Source: Burkholderia sp. (lineage in GTDB: Bacteria > Pseudomonadota > Gammaproteobacteria > Burkholderiales > Burkholderiaceae). Taken from it: DNA of 44,348 nucleotides. Under the pieces are notes generated by a model. That model did not search any database. It had not been told where the DNA came from and was given only the letters and a program-made list of their open reading frames with translations. Both the position numbers and the translations under genes were made by a program. The stretch's first letter is position 1, and the number at the start of each line of letters is the position of its first letter. The stretch lies in assembly GCA_030151225.1 (NCBI GenBank), contig JASLEG010000267.1, positions 1 to 44,348 of the forward strand, in the 5' to 3' direction. This document shows, one piece after another, positions 24,263 to 32,388 of this stretch.

Positions 24263-24294
24263 GCATTCAACCGACATCGAAACCGGAGACGAGC

Positions 24295-24873
24295 ATGGCA
24301 AGGCTGACACGCGAGGCCAGTCAGGCGCAAACCCGCACCCGTCTGCTCGAAGTGGCCGCGGAGCTGTTCGCGCGCGACGGTTACGGGGCCACCTCGCTCG
24401 ACCGCATCGCCGACGTGGCCGGCTTCAGCAAGGGCGCCGTGTATTCGAACTTCCAGGGCAAGGAGGCACTGTTCCTCGAGGTGCTCGAGGCGCACGGCCA
24501 GCGCAGCCTGGTGGACCTGCACGCGCGCATCGACGGCGCGGCCACGCCGGCCGAGGCGATCGAACGCATCGCCGCGTGGGCCGAGCGCCACTCGCGCGAG
24601 GGCAACTGGCCGCTGCTGGTGCTCGAATACGCGCGCCAGGCCAAGCCGGCCGACACCTTTCGCGCCTCGCAGGAAGCGGTGCTGCGCTCCCACTGGCACG
24701 CGCTCGGCGAGCGCCTGCTCGCGCTCGATCCCGCGCTGCGCGTCGAGCCGGAAACGATCGGCGCGCTGATCTTCGAGCTGACCTACGCGCCGGCGATGAG
24801 CTTCGTGAGCCGGCCCACCTCGGGCGACCTGCTGCGCGTCGCGCTGGGCGCGCTGTTCGGCGTGTCGCGCTGA
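24295..24873 (+). CDS. TetR family transcriptional regulator
   Basis: 192 residues from the ATG at 24295 (CGGAGACGAGC upstream). The N-terminal HTH is textbook TetR: ARLLEVAAELFARDGYGATSLD-type sequence, then IADVAGFSKGAVYSNFQGKEALFLEVL (read in segments). The C-terminal ligand domain (RHSREGNWPLLVLEYARQAKP, then LRSHWHALGERLLAL) matches TetR_C regulators without a known ligand. It is divergent from the rubredoxin gene, and the inverted repeats between them suggest autoregulation plus control of the rubredoxin. Confidence 0.92.
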   Translation: MARLTREASQAQTRTRLLEVAAELFARDGYGATSLDRIADVAGFSKGAVYSNFQGKEALFLEVLEAHGQRSLVDLHARIDGAATPAEAIERIAAWAERHSREGNWPLLVLEYARQAKPADTFRASQEAVLRSHWHALGERLLALDPALRVEPETIGALIFELTYAPAMSFVSRPTSGDLLRVALGALFGVSR

Positions 24874-25181
24874 GCGGCATCGCCCGCCATCCGTTCATCT
24901 GATTGCGCGCGCAACCATCCATCCGCTTACGAAAGAATTCGATTTCCGTTGCGCGCACCTACAACGCGCTTGACACGAAAACCCCTTGTTTTACAGCGTC
25001 GTTGCGCAGGTCGTTGCGTTCGCCGCGCGATTGTTTCACTCATGTCCGCAGCGCATCGAATCATCCGCACAATGCATTGGACGCCCCGTTGCGCCGCGGT
25101 TAAGTTGCGCGTCAGTCGCCTGCATGCAAACCGCGTTTCAGGCCGGCGCCGCCTCCCCGTATCCGCCTCAGGAAGTCCACG
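24874..25181. other. 308-bp non-coding stretch before the beta-propeller gene
   Basis: No supportable gene. The first half is less GC-rich. TTGACA at 24970-24975 is a consensus -35 hexamer on the plus strand, but no convincing -10 box follows at the right distance. The stretch presumably holds the promoter of the beta-propeller operon. Confidence 0.35.
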
Positions 25182-26192
25182 ATGTTCCGCTCTCCCGCCG
25201 CGCCGCTGCGCGCGCTGCTCGCCACGCTGGGCGCCGCCGGCGCCCTGTTCTCCGCCTGCGCCGCCCATGCCGACAACGTGATCGTGCTCGACTCCGGCGA
25301 AGCCAGGATCAACCTGATCGACGAAGCCACCCGGCGGGTGGTGTCCACGCTGCCGGCCGGCAAGGAACCGCATCACCTGATGATCACGCCCGACGGCAAG
25401 ACGCTGATCGTGGCGAACTCGGTGTCGGACAGCCTGATGTTCGTCGATCCGCCCACCGGCCGCGTGAACGGCACGCTGCAGGACATCGAGGATCCGTACC
25501 AGCTCGGCTTCTCGCCCGACGGCCACTGGTTCGTGACCAACGCGCTGCGGCTCGACCGCGTGGACATCTATCACTACGACGCGCCGCTGCACTTCACGCT
25601 GGCCAAACGCATCCCGCTCTCGAAGATGCCGAGCCACATGACCTTCTCGATGGACGGGCACACCGTGTTCGTGTCGCTGCAGGAATCGGGCGAGATCGCC
25701 GCGATCGACCTGCCGACCCAGACCATCGAATGGCGCATGCACGTGGGCAACGATCCGGCCGGGCTGTGGATGACGCCCGGCAACCGCTACCTGCTGGTGG
25801 GCATGACCGGCGAGGACGACGTGGCGGTGGTCGACACCGGCACGCATCAGGTCGTCAAGCGCATCCACACCGGCCGCGGCGCGCACAATTTCCGCTCGCT
25901 CGACGACGGCCGCCACGTGGCCGTGACGAACCGCGTGGACAGCACGATCAGCGTGCTCGACTACACGGCCCTGACCAACACCGGCGACATCACCGGCCTG
26001 ATGCCGGGCCCCGACGACATGGAGCTGTCGGCCGACAGGCGCTTCCTGTGGGTCACGTTCCGCTTCTCGCGCCACGTCGGCGTGATCGACCTCGCCTCGC
26101 GCAAGCTCGTCGACACCATCGCGGTGGGCCGCTCGCCGCACGGCCTGTTCTTCGCCGACCGCGCGCCCGTGTACGCACCGAATCCCGACTGA
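25182..26192 (+). CDS. Secreted YVTN-type beta-propeller protein
   Basis: 336 residues. A signal peptide covers residues 1-30 (ALLATLGAAGALFSACAAHA). The body is a run of about 40-residue blades with the pattern of the cytochrome D1/YVTN propellers: NVIVLDSGEARINLIDEATRRVVSTLPAGKEPHHLMITPDGKTLIVAN in segments, then SDSLMFVDPPTGRV, AVVDTGTHQVVKRIHTGRGAHNF, and VGVIDLASRKLVDTIAVGRSPHGLFF. No heme motif is seen. It is periplasmic or secreted and probably a binding or scaffold protein. The next gene starts 15 bp downstream, so the two are co-transcribed. Confidence 0.85.
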   Translation: MFRSPAAPLRALLATLGAAGALFSACAAHADNVIVLDSGEARINLIDEATRRVVSTLPAGKEPHHLMITPDGKTLIVANSVSDSLMFVDPPTGRVNGTLQDIEDPYQLGFSPDGHWFVTNALRLDRVDIYHYDAPLHFTLAKRIPLSKMPSHMTFSMDGHTVFVSLQESGEIAAIDLPTQTIEWRMHVGNDPAGLWMTPGNRYLLVGMTGEDDVAVVDTGTHQVVKRIHTGRGAHNFRSLDDGRHVAVTNRVDSTISVLDYTALTNTGDITGLMPGPDDMELSADRRFLWVTFRFSRHVGVIDLASRKLVDTIAVGRSPHGLFFADRAPVYAPNPD

Positions 26193-26206
26193 GGCGAGGC
26201 CCCGCC

Positions 26207-27217
26207 ATGATCGATGCCCTGCTCGCCTCGGCCGACAACGCGATCGGCGCGATCCAGACCGGCGTGTTCGTCGATCTGGTGCAGCCGCTGCTGTTCCGCC
26301 TGCACTGGATGGATTACGACGAGGACATCTACGACGCGCTGTACTGGGTGATCGTGGCCATCTGCGAGATCGCGCTGACCTGGGCCGTGCTGCGCCCGCT
26401 CGAGGCGTGGCGGCCGATCGAGCGCTGGCCCGACCGGCGCCCGGTACGCGCCGACGTCTGGTACACGTGGATCGCCAAGCTCGGCGTGGTGAACGGCCTG
26501 TTCTTCGTGTATCTGCAGCCGCTGTTCAATCACGCCGAAACCTGGATGCAGGTGCACCGCGTGTGGAACGTGAATCTCGACGAGGCCTGGCCCGGCGTGA
26601 GCGACCGGCCGCTCGTGTCGTTCGCGATCTACGCGGTGGCGCTCGACTTCGCCGGCTACTGGTACCACCGCTGGCAGCACCGCTTCGGCGTGTGGTGGGA
26701 GCTGCATGCCGTGCATCACAGCCAGCGCCGCATGTCGTTCTGGAACGACGACCGCAACCATCTGCTCGACGTGGTGGTGCAGAGCGCGTTCTTCGCGCTG
26801 CTGGCGCTGCTGATCGGCGTGCAGCCGGGGCAGTACGTGGTGCTGGTGGCGGTGGGCAACACGCTGCAGAGCATTCAGCACGTGAATGCGCGCCTCGCAT
26901 ACGGGCCGTGGCTCGAGCGGCTGATCGTGAGCCCCGCGTTCCATCGCCGCCATCACGCGGTCGAATACGGTCACACCGGCGTGGCTTACGGCTGCAATTT
27001 CGGGGTGCTGTTGCCGTGGTGGGACATGCTGTTCCGCACCGCCGACTGGACCCGCCAGGTCGAGCCGACCGGCATCTCGGACCAGTATGCGAGCATGGCG
27101 GGCACGGGCCGCGATTACGGCGAGGGCGTGTGGGCCCAGCATGCGCTGGCCTTCGCGCGGATCGGCACGCGCCTGCGCGACGCGTGCCGGCGGCGCTTCG
27201 CGGCGCGTTCCGCCTGA
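26207..27217 (+). CDS. Sterol desaturase / fatty acid hydroxylase family membrane protein
   Basis: 336 residues with about five hydrophobic segments. The di-iron histidine clusters are HRWQH (after FAGYWY), HAVHHS and HRRHH, with NHLLD between the second and third, in the order found in the fatty acid hydroxylase superfamily. This predicts an inner-membrane oxygen-dependent hydroxylase or desaturase acting on a lipid-like substrate. GAGG precedes the ATG, 14 bp after the propeller stop. The periplasmic propeller may deliver or sense the substrate; this is inference. It converges with the NAD-salvage genes. Confidence 0.88.
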   Translation: MIDALLASADNAIGAIQTGVFVDLVQPLLFRLHWMDYDEDIYDALYWVIVAICEIALTWAVLRPLEAWRPIERWPDRRPVRADVWYTWIAKLGVVNGLFFVYLQPLFNHAETWMQVHRVWNVNLDEAWPGVSDRPLVSFAIYAVALDFAGYWYHRWQHRFGVWWELHAVHHSQRRMSFWNDDRNHLLDVVVQSAFFALLALLIGVQPGQYVVLVAVGNTLQSIQHVNARLAYGPWLERLIVSPAFHRRHHAVEYGHTGVAYGCNFGVLLPWWDMLFRTADWTRQVEPTGISDQYASMAGTGRDYGEGVWAQHALAFARIGTRLRDACRRRFAARSA

Positions 27218-27247
27218 GCGTCACGCACCGTCACGCCCGCGCGCACC

Positions 27248-28693
27248 TCACGCGCGTTCGCCCGCCTCCCCGGCGTGCGCGCGGGCCCGCACCTCGGCCA
27301 GCGTGGTCTCGCCGATCAGGCGCCCGGTGTCGAACACGGTCTGCAGCGCCTCTTCCCATTCGCCCTCGACGCTGCGATCGTCCCAGGCCACGGGCAGCGC
27401 GACGGTGCGGTATTCGCCGCTCGCGCGGTGCCGCAGCAGCGTGAGCCGGCCCTGCTTGGAGCGCTTGCCCGGATCGGTGACGGGGTCCTTGCCGACCGGC
27501 AGCCAGGTGTCGCCGCGGCGGATCGCCGAGCACTTCATCGCGAAGCGCTGCGTGTCGCGATCGACCTGCTGCAGCAGCGCGCCGCCCATGCCGAACACCA
27601 GGTTGCCGGCGGCGTAGCCGGCAGCGTCGAGCGCGGCCAGGATCGCCTCGATCGAGGCCTCGTTCACGCCGTCGCCCTGGATCACGCGCACGTGGTTCAG
27701 CACACGGCGCCCGCAGGCGTTGACGGTCGAGCCGAACGAGGCATCGAGCGCGCGCACGGTGCGCAGCACGATGGTTTCGGGATCGCCCGAATCGGGCCGC
27801 ACCACGAGCGTCGCGCCCGAATCGATCACCGCCTGCCGCAGCGGGCCACCCCACATCTCGAGCGCCGCGAATAGATCGTAGGAGTCCGACACGACCGACA
27901 CGATGCCGCCCGGCTTGCCGCAGGCGGCCAGCACGCGCCGGTACGCATCGAGCTCGCCGTCGCGGCCCCACGAGGTGACCGTGCTGTGCTCGGCGGCCGG
28001 CACCGAATAGGCCGACATCGGCTCGCCGTAGAAGCGGTTCGCGGCGAGCACGCCGAGCACCGTGTCCGAGCCCATGAAGCTGACCAGGTGGGCGGCGCCC
28101 CCGATCGCGGCCGATTCCGCGCTCGACACGCCGCGCGCGCCGAAGTCGTGCAGCTTGAACGGCAGCTGCGCGAGGTCGTCGCCGCCGCGTTCGAGATAGC
28201 CGCGGATCGTCTGGCGCAGGCGCCAGCTGCGCGTGGCCACGGTGACCGGATACCAGATGCGCAGCAGCATCGTCTCGACCCACGAGGTGATCCAGAACAG
28301 CTCCGAATCGTCGCATTCCACCGTGATCAGCGCATTGCCGACCGGCACCACCGAGCCTTCCGGCACCGCGCGGATGCGCAGCGGCAGGTAGCCGTCGTAG
28401 CGCTCCACCACGCGCCGCCAGCCCGCCTCGTTGAACGGCTCGCCATGCAGCGCGAAGAACTCGCGCGCCTCGTCCACCATGGCGTGCGTGACGGGCCGGC
28501 ACAGGTAGCTCTTCAGCAGCATCTGCAGGCCGAAGAACAGCGTCGCCGGATAGCGGCCGCCGCGCGACTCGACGTACGAGAACATCGCCGTGGCGTCGGG
28601 CGGGTATTGCAGGAAGTGGGAAGCCTTGTACGAATCCGTGTTCAGGATCGGATTGGCGAGCAGTGCGGCGAGGCCGCCGATATCGTCTTGCAT
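27248..28693 (-). CDS. nadV: Nicotinamide phosphoribosyltransferase
   Basis: 481 residues, the length of bacterial NadV/NAMPT. NPILNTDSYKASHFLQYPP opens the protein as in NAMPT. VVPVGNALITVECDD, FGARGVSS, PAAEHSTVTSWG, VSVVSDSYDLF, VVRPDSGDP and VFGMGGALLQQVDRDTQRFAMKCSA are all conserved family segments. It converts nicotinamide and PRPP to NMN in the cytoplasm, the first step of the two-step salvage that NadM completes. AGAGGAG precedes the start. nadM lies 108 bp upstream on the same strand; a 13-bp repeat and a hairpin in that gap suggest separate control or processing. Confidence 0.93.
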   Translation of the reverse strand: MQDDIGGLAALLANPILNTDSYKASHFLQYPPDATAMFSYVESRGGRYPATLFFGLQMLLKSYLCRPVTHAMVDEAREFFALHGEPFNEAGWRRVVERYDGYLPLRIRAVPEGSVVPVGNALITVECDDSELFWITSWVETMLLRIWYPVTVATRSWRLRQTIRGYLERGGDDLAQLPFKLHDFGARGVSSAESAAIGGAAHLVSFMGSDTVLGVLAANRFYGEPMSAYSVPAAEHSTVTSWGRDGELDAYRRVLAACGKPGGIVSVVSDSYDLFAALEMWGGPLRQAVIDSGATLVVRPDSGDPETIVLRTVRALDASFGSTVNACGRRVLNHVRVIQGDGVNEASIEAILAALDAAGYAAGNLVFGMGGALLQQVDRDTQRFAMKCSAIRRGDTWLPVGKDPVTDPGKRSKQGRLTLLRHRASGEYRTVALPVAWDDRSVEGEWEEALQTVFDTGRLIGETTLAEVRARAHAGEAGERA

Positions 28694-28727
28694 GGTCAGA
28701 GCTCCTCTGGACCTTGGGGAATGCCGC

Positions 28728-28740
28728 CGGGTCTGTCCCG
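28728..28740. repeat. 13-bp palindromic repeat, copy upstream of nadV
   Basis: CGGGTCTGTCCCG, with arms CGGG/CCCG, 34 bp before the nadV start. The identical 13-mer occurs 28 bp before nadM. Candidate shared operator for the NAD-salvage genes. Confidence 0.5.
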
Positions 28741-28752
28741 ACGGACCGGATG

Positions 28753-28772
28753 CGCCCGGCGCGTGCCGGGCG
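28753..28772 (-). terminator. Intercistronic hairpin between nadM and nadV
   Basis: CGCCCGGC (28753-28760), GCGT loop, GCCGGGCG (28765-28772). It may attenuate read-through from nadM into nadV or protect an RNA end. There is no T-tract. Confidence 0.4.
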
Positions 28773-28801
28773 GGTAAAGCGAAGAAGAGGCGAATGCGGC
28801 G

Positions 28802-29842
28802 TTACAGCCTGCCGAGGAAGTGATACGCGATGTCGAAGTGATCCTCGAACATGCGGTCGCGCATCGCCTCGAATTCGTTGAGCGGCACCCAGCGCGCCTT
28901 GTCGGCATCGTCGCTGCCCTTCACGCGCGGCAGATCTCCGGTCGGGAAGTGGAACAGCGAGGCGTGCGTGATGGTGCGACCGCGCAGCGAACGCGTGGGA
29001 TGGTCGAACACCTGGCGATCCTTCAGCGAACCGCGCAGCACCGGCTCGGGCAGCTTCAGGCCGGTTTCCTCGCGCAGCTCGCGGATGCAGGCCGCGTCGA
29101 GCCGCTCGTCCTGTTCGACGAAGCCGCCCGGCAGCGCCCACAGGCCCTGCCCCGGCGCGCTGCGGCGACGCACGAGCAGGATGTGGCCGGAGTGCACCAC
29201 CACCGCGTCGACCGTCACGAAGGTGACCGCGTACGGCGCGGCCGCCCACTTGCGGCGATACGAGCCGATGAATTCGGCCTCCGACTTCAGCAGCGCGAAT
29301 TCGGGCCGCGTGTGGAAGGCCTCCATCCACGCGTACACCGGCGCCGGCACGGCCCACGACACGAAGCTGTTCGGCCGCTCGGCGAAATACTGCTCGCGGA
29401 TCTCGGTGGCGGAAATGTCCTCGGTCGGCTCGATCTCGACGAACGGCCATTGCGGGAACATGCGCAGGTAGTACGAGGAGGCGTCCTTCTCGTGGCCGAT
29501 CAGCCCGATGCGGGCCTGCGCCGCGTCGGGCCCGAGCGCGGCGGCCACCGACTGCTGCACCCAGCGCACCCAGTCGGTGTCGTTGTAGGTGGAGTCCTGC
29601 ACCGGCACGATCGTGACGCGCTCGCGTTCATTCGCGTCGAGCAGCGACTCGAGCATCTGGCGGCGTTCGTCGAACGAGAACGGATCCTTGATGGTACGGG
29701 GGCGGTCGGTCGAACCGATCAGCACGCACACGCGCGGCGCCTGAGCCAGGGCGGCTTTCAGGACATGCAGATGACCACGATGGGGCGGCTGGAAACGACC
29801 GATGAAAACGAGCGCGTCGAAGCGCCTGGACTGCGTGCTCAT
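28802..29842 (-). CDS. nadM: Bifunctional NMN adenylyltransferase / Nudix hydrolase
   Basis: 346 residues with two domains. Residues 1-180 form the nucleotidyltransferase: ALVFIGRFQPPHRGHLHVLK with the HxGH motif, and TEDISATEIREQYF, the second nucleotide-binding motif. Residues about 200-340 form the Nudix domain, with the box ALPGGFVEQDERLDAACIRELREETGL (GX5EX7REUXEEXGU, here in segments). The first domain makes NAD from NMN; the second hydrolyses ADP-ribose-like compounds. This fusion typically pairs with NadV, which follows 108 bp downstream, completing nicotinamide salvage. Confidence 0.95.
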   Translation of the reverse strand: MSTQSRRFDALVFIGRFQPPHRGHLHVLKAALAQAPRVCVLIGSTDRPRTIKDPFSFDERRQMLESLLDANERERVTIVPVQDSTYNDTDWVRWVQQSVAAALGPDAAQARIGLIGHEKDASSYYLRMFPQWPFVEIEPTEDISATEIREQYFAERPNSFVSWAVPAPVYAWMEAFHTRPEFALLKSEAEFIGSYRRKWAAAPYAVTFVTVDAVVVHSGHILLVRRRSAPGQGLWALPGGFVEQDERLDAACIRELREETGLKLPEPVLRGSLKDRQVFDHPTRSLRGRTITHASLFHFPTGDLPRVKGSDDADKARWVPLNEFEAMRDRMFEDHFDIAYHFLGRL

Positions 29843-29870
29843 GAGAATCCCTCAAGAGTTTGGATTGCTT

Positions 29871-29883
29871 CGGGTCTGTCCCG
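29871..29883. repeat. 13-bp palindromic repeat, copy upstream of nadM
   Basis: CGGGTCTGTCCCG, identical to the copy at 28728-28740, 28 bp before the nadM start and in the same orientation. Confidence 0.5.
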
Positions 29884-29936
29884 GAGACTGACGTTTATCC
29901 TAATCGCGACACTTCTCGTGCGTCAACCGGATTTTT

Positions 29937-29964
29937 CGGCCGGGCGCGTGCGCGCGCCCGGCCG
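29937..29964 (-). terminator. GC hairpin downstream of egtD
   Basis: Perfect 11-bp arms CGGCCGGGCGC (29937-29947) and GCGCCCGGCCG (29954-29964) with a 6-nt loop begin 21 bp after the egtD stop. The following minus-strand bases are A-rich, not T-rich, so this is not a classical terminator, but it is the best end signal for the egt operon. Confidence 0.5.
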
Positions 29965-29985
29965 CTCTGCTGCCGCCTCGACGCG

Positions 29986-30981
29986 TTACTTCGCCGGGCC
30001 GGCCAGCCAGTGCACGCTGAACAGCTGCGCCTCGTCGGTCCACACCGCGCCGGGCCGGAAGCCGGCGCGCTCGGCCATCGCGCGGAAGCCGTCGATGGTG
30101 AACTTGCGCGAGTTCTCGGTATGGATCGTCTCGCCCTCGGCGAACTCGAACGCGCGCCCGGCCACGTGCACGGTCTGGCGGCGGAGGCTCACCAGATGCA
30201 TCTCGATGCGCTGCAGGTGCGTGTCGTAGAACGCGCGATGCGCCCAGTCGTCGAGCTCGAAATCGGCACCGAGCTCGGCATTCGCGCGCACGAGCAGGTT
30301 CAGGTTGAACGCGGCGGTCACGCCGGCCGCGTCGTTGTAGGCGCGGTTCAGCACCGCCACGTCCTTCACCAGGTCCACGCCGATCAGCAGGCCGCCGCCG
30401 GTGAACAGCGCGGCGGCGCGGCTCAGGAAGGTGGCCGCCTCCTCGCTCGAGAAGTTGCCGATGGTGGAGCCGAAGAAGATGCCCACGCGGCGGTCCGGCA
30501 CGCGCGCGAGCGCCTGCATCGCTTCGTTCTGCAGATAATCGGCGGCCACCGGCTCGATGTTCAGTGCCGGATAATGGCGCCGCAGCGCGCCGGCCGCCTC
30601 GCGCAGATACGCGGCGGAAATGTCGACCGGCACGTAGCTCGCGGGCGGCTCGCCGGCGAGGCACGCGTCGAGCACGAAGCGGATCTTGGCGAGCGAGCCC
30701 GCGCCGAATTCGATCAGGTTCGCGTCGGCGCCGATCGCGGCGGCGATCTCGGCCGCGTGGCGCTCGAGGATCGCGTGCTCGGTGCGGGTCGGATAGTACT
30801 CGGGCAACTCGCAGATCCGGTCGAACAGCGCGGAGCCCGCGGCATCGTAGAAATACTTCGGCGAGATGCTGCGCGGGCGGGTGGCCAGCGCATCGATCAG
30901 ATCGCGGCCGAACGGGCTCGCGGCGCGGGTGCGCGGCTGCGCACCGGGGTTCGCGCGGAACAGGTCAGAGGTCTCGTACAA
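29986..30981 (-). CDS. egtD: L-histidine N(alpha)-methyltransferase EgtD, TTG start
   Basis: 331 residues. It transfers three methyl groups from SAM to histidine, giving hercynine, the precursor of ergothioneine. Signatures: SPKYFYDAAGSALFDRICELPEYYPTRTE in segments, the SAM loop LIEFGAGSLAKIR, FFGSTIGNFSSEEA, LLIGVDLVKD, and FYDTHLQRIEMHLVS near the end. The start is the TTG at 30981 (LYETSDLF), which has AGGAG at the right spacing and overlaps the egtB stop by 17 bp; no ATG fits. Overlap with egtB shows a two-gene operon with coupled translation. EgtC and EgtE are not adjacent. Confidence 0.92.
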   Translation of the reverse strand: MYETSDLFRANPGAQPRTRAASPFGRDLIDALATRPRSISPKYFYDAAGSALFDRICELPEYYPTRTEHAILERHAAEIAAAIGADANLIEFGAGSLAKIRFVLDACLAGEPPASYVPVDISAAYLREAAGALRRHYPALNIEPVAADYLQNEAMQALARVPDRRVGIFFGSTIGNFSSEEAATFLSRAAALFTGGGLLIGVDLVKDVAVLNRAYNDAAGVTAAFNLNLLVRANAELGADFELDDWAHRAFYDTHLQRIEMHLVSLRRQTVHVAGRAFEFAEGETIHTENSRKFTIDGFRAMAERAGFRPGAVWTDEAQLFSVHWLAGPAK

Positions 30982-32227
30982 GGCGCACTCCTGTGAATTG
31001 CCAGCGCGCGGCCGGCGGGAAAAAGTTGCGGTAGGTCTCACGTGCGTGGCCGGCCGGCGTGGCGATGCTGCTGCCGCGCAGCACCTGCTGGCCCACCATG
31101 AACTTGCCGTTGTATTCCGAGGCGATGCCGGGCAGCGGGCGGAAGCCCGGATACGGGTCGTAGGACGAACGCGTCCATTGCCAGACCTGCCCGAGCATCT
31201 GCTCGATGCCGGGCTGGCCGAACGCCGCCTCCCATTCGAACTCGGTCGGCAGGCGCGCGCCGGCCCATTCGGCATAGGCGGCGGCCTCGAAGAAGCTCAG
31301 GTGCGCGACCGGTGCGTCGGGATCGAGCGGCTGCACGCCGTCGAGGCCGAAGCCGAGCCACGGCGCGAGCGGGTCGCCGCAGGCGGCCGCGTCGGCCGGC
31401 GCATCGGGCTCGCGCGGCTGCCAGTACGCGGGCGCGCACCAGCCTTCGCGCTGCACCGCGGCCCAGCCGTCGGACAGCCACAGCGCCGGCGTGCGATACG
31501 CGCCGTCGGCCACGAAGGCCGCGTAGTCGCGGTTCGTCACGAGCCGGCTCGCGATCTCGAACGGCCGCACCAGCGCCTCGTGGCGCGGGCCCTCGTTGTC
31601 GAACGCGAAGCCGTTGCCGTCGTGGCCGATCGACACGATGCCGCCGGCCTGCGCGAGCCAGCGTGGCGCGCCGGCCGGTGCCGCGGCCAGCCGCGGCGCG
31701 GCGCCGTCCTCGCGATAGGCGGGCCGCAGCGGATTGACCGAGAACGCGTGCAGGATGTCGGTCAGCAACAGCTCCTGATGCTGCTGCTCGTGGTTCAGGC
31801 CCAGCGTGATCTCGGGCGCGATCTCCAGCAGCAGCGGCAGATCGGCCTCGCGCACCAGCGCGAGCAGTTGCGCATCCACGTGGCGGCGATAGGCGTGCAC
31901 CTCGTCGAGCGACGGGCGCGACAGCATTCCGCGCTGCGGGCGCGCGTGGCGCGGCCCCAGCGCTTCGTAATACGAGTTGAAGAGATAGGCGAAGCGCGCG
32001 TCGAACGGCACGTAGCCGGGCTGGCGGCGCGCGAGGATCACCGTCTCGAAGAACCAGGTGGTGTGCGCGAGATGCCACTTGGTGGGGCTCGCGTCGGGCA
32101 TCGACTGCAGCACCTGGTCCTCGGGGCTGAGCGGCGCGGCCAGCTCGACGCTCGCGCGCCGCACGGCCGTGATCTGCTGCTCCAGCGTCGACGCGAGCGA
32201 GTGCGCCGTGAGTTCGTTCTTGGTCAT
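30965..32227 (-). CDS. egtB: Ergothioneine biosynthesis protein EgtB (hercynine sulfoxide synthase type)
   Basis: 420 residues from the ATG at 32227. The N-terminal DinB_2 part (about 1-160) holds the iron ligands His55 (HLAHTTWFFE), His146 and His150 (LNHEQQHQE). The C-terminal FGE-sulfatase domain includes LAPWLGFGL, LSFFEAAAYAEWAGARLPTEFEWEAA, QVWQWTRSSYDPYPGF and GSSIATP. It joins a thiol (gamma-glutamylcysteine or cysteine) to hercynine with oxygen. The thiol donor cannot be read safely from the sequence. It overlaps egtD downstream, and a long hairpin lies just before its start. Confidence 0.93.
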   Translation of the reverse strand: MTKNELTAHSLASTLEQQITAVRRASVELAAPLSPEDQVLQSMPDASPTKWHLAHTTWFFETVILARRQPGYVPFDARFAYLFNSYYEALGPRHARPQRGMLSRPSLDEVHAYRRHVDAQLLALVREADLPLLLEIAPEITLGLNHEQQHQELLLTDILHAFSVNPLRPAYREDGAAPRLAAAPAGAPRWLAQAGGIVSIGHDGNGFAFDNEGPRHEALVRPFEIASRLVTNRDYAAFVADGAYRTPALWLSDGWAAVQREGWCAPAYWQPREPDAPADAAACGDPLAPWLGFGLDGVQPLDPDAPVAHLSFFEAAAYAEWAGARLPTEFEWEAAFGQPGIEQMLGQVWQWTRSSYDPYPGFRPLPGIASEYNGKFMVGQQVLRGSSIATPAGHARETYRNFFPPAARWQFTGVRLVRDL

Positions 32228-32250
32228 CGTGGGATTCCGGATGCGATGGA

Positions 32251-32278
32251 CCGCGCGCTCGACGCATCGAGCGCGCGG
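32251..32278 (-). promoter_or_regulatory. Long hairpin in the egtB leader
   Basis: Perfect 12-bp arms CCGCGCGCTCGA (32251-32262) and TCGAGCGCGCGG (32267-32278) with a CGCA loop, ending 23 bp before the egtB start. Either the terminator of the upstream DUF427 gene (stop 111 bp upstream) or a leader structure of egtB. Confidence 0.5.
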
Positions 32279-32388
32279 GCGAAGGAGGCGGAAAAACCGG
32301 GCGCCGCGCACGACAGTTCGTGCACGGGGCGGCGGCGGTTACAGTACGCGGGCACGGCGCGGCGGGAGGGCCGGTGCGGCGGGGCGGA

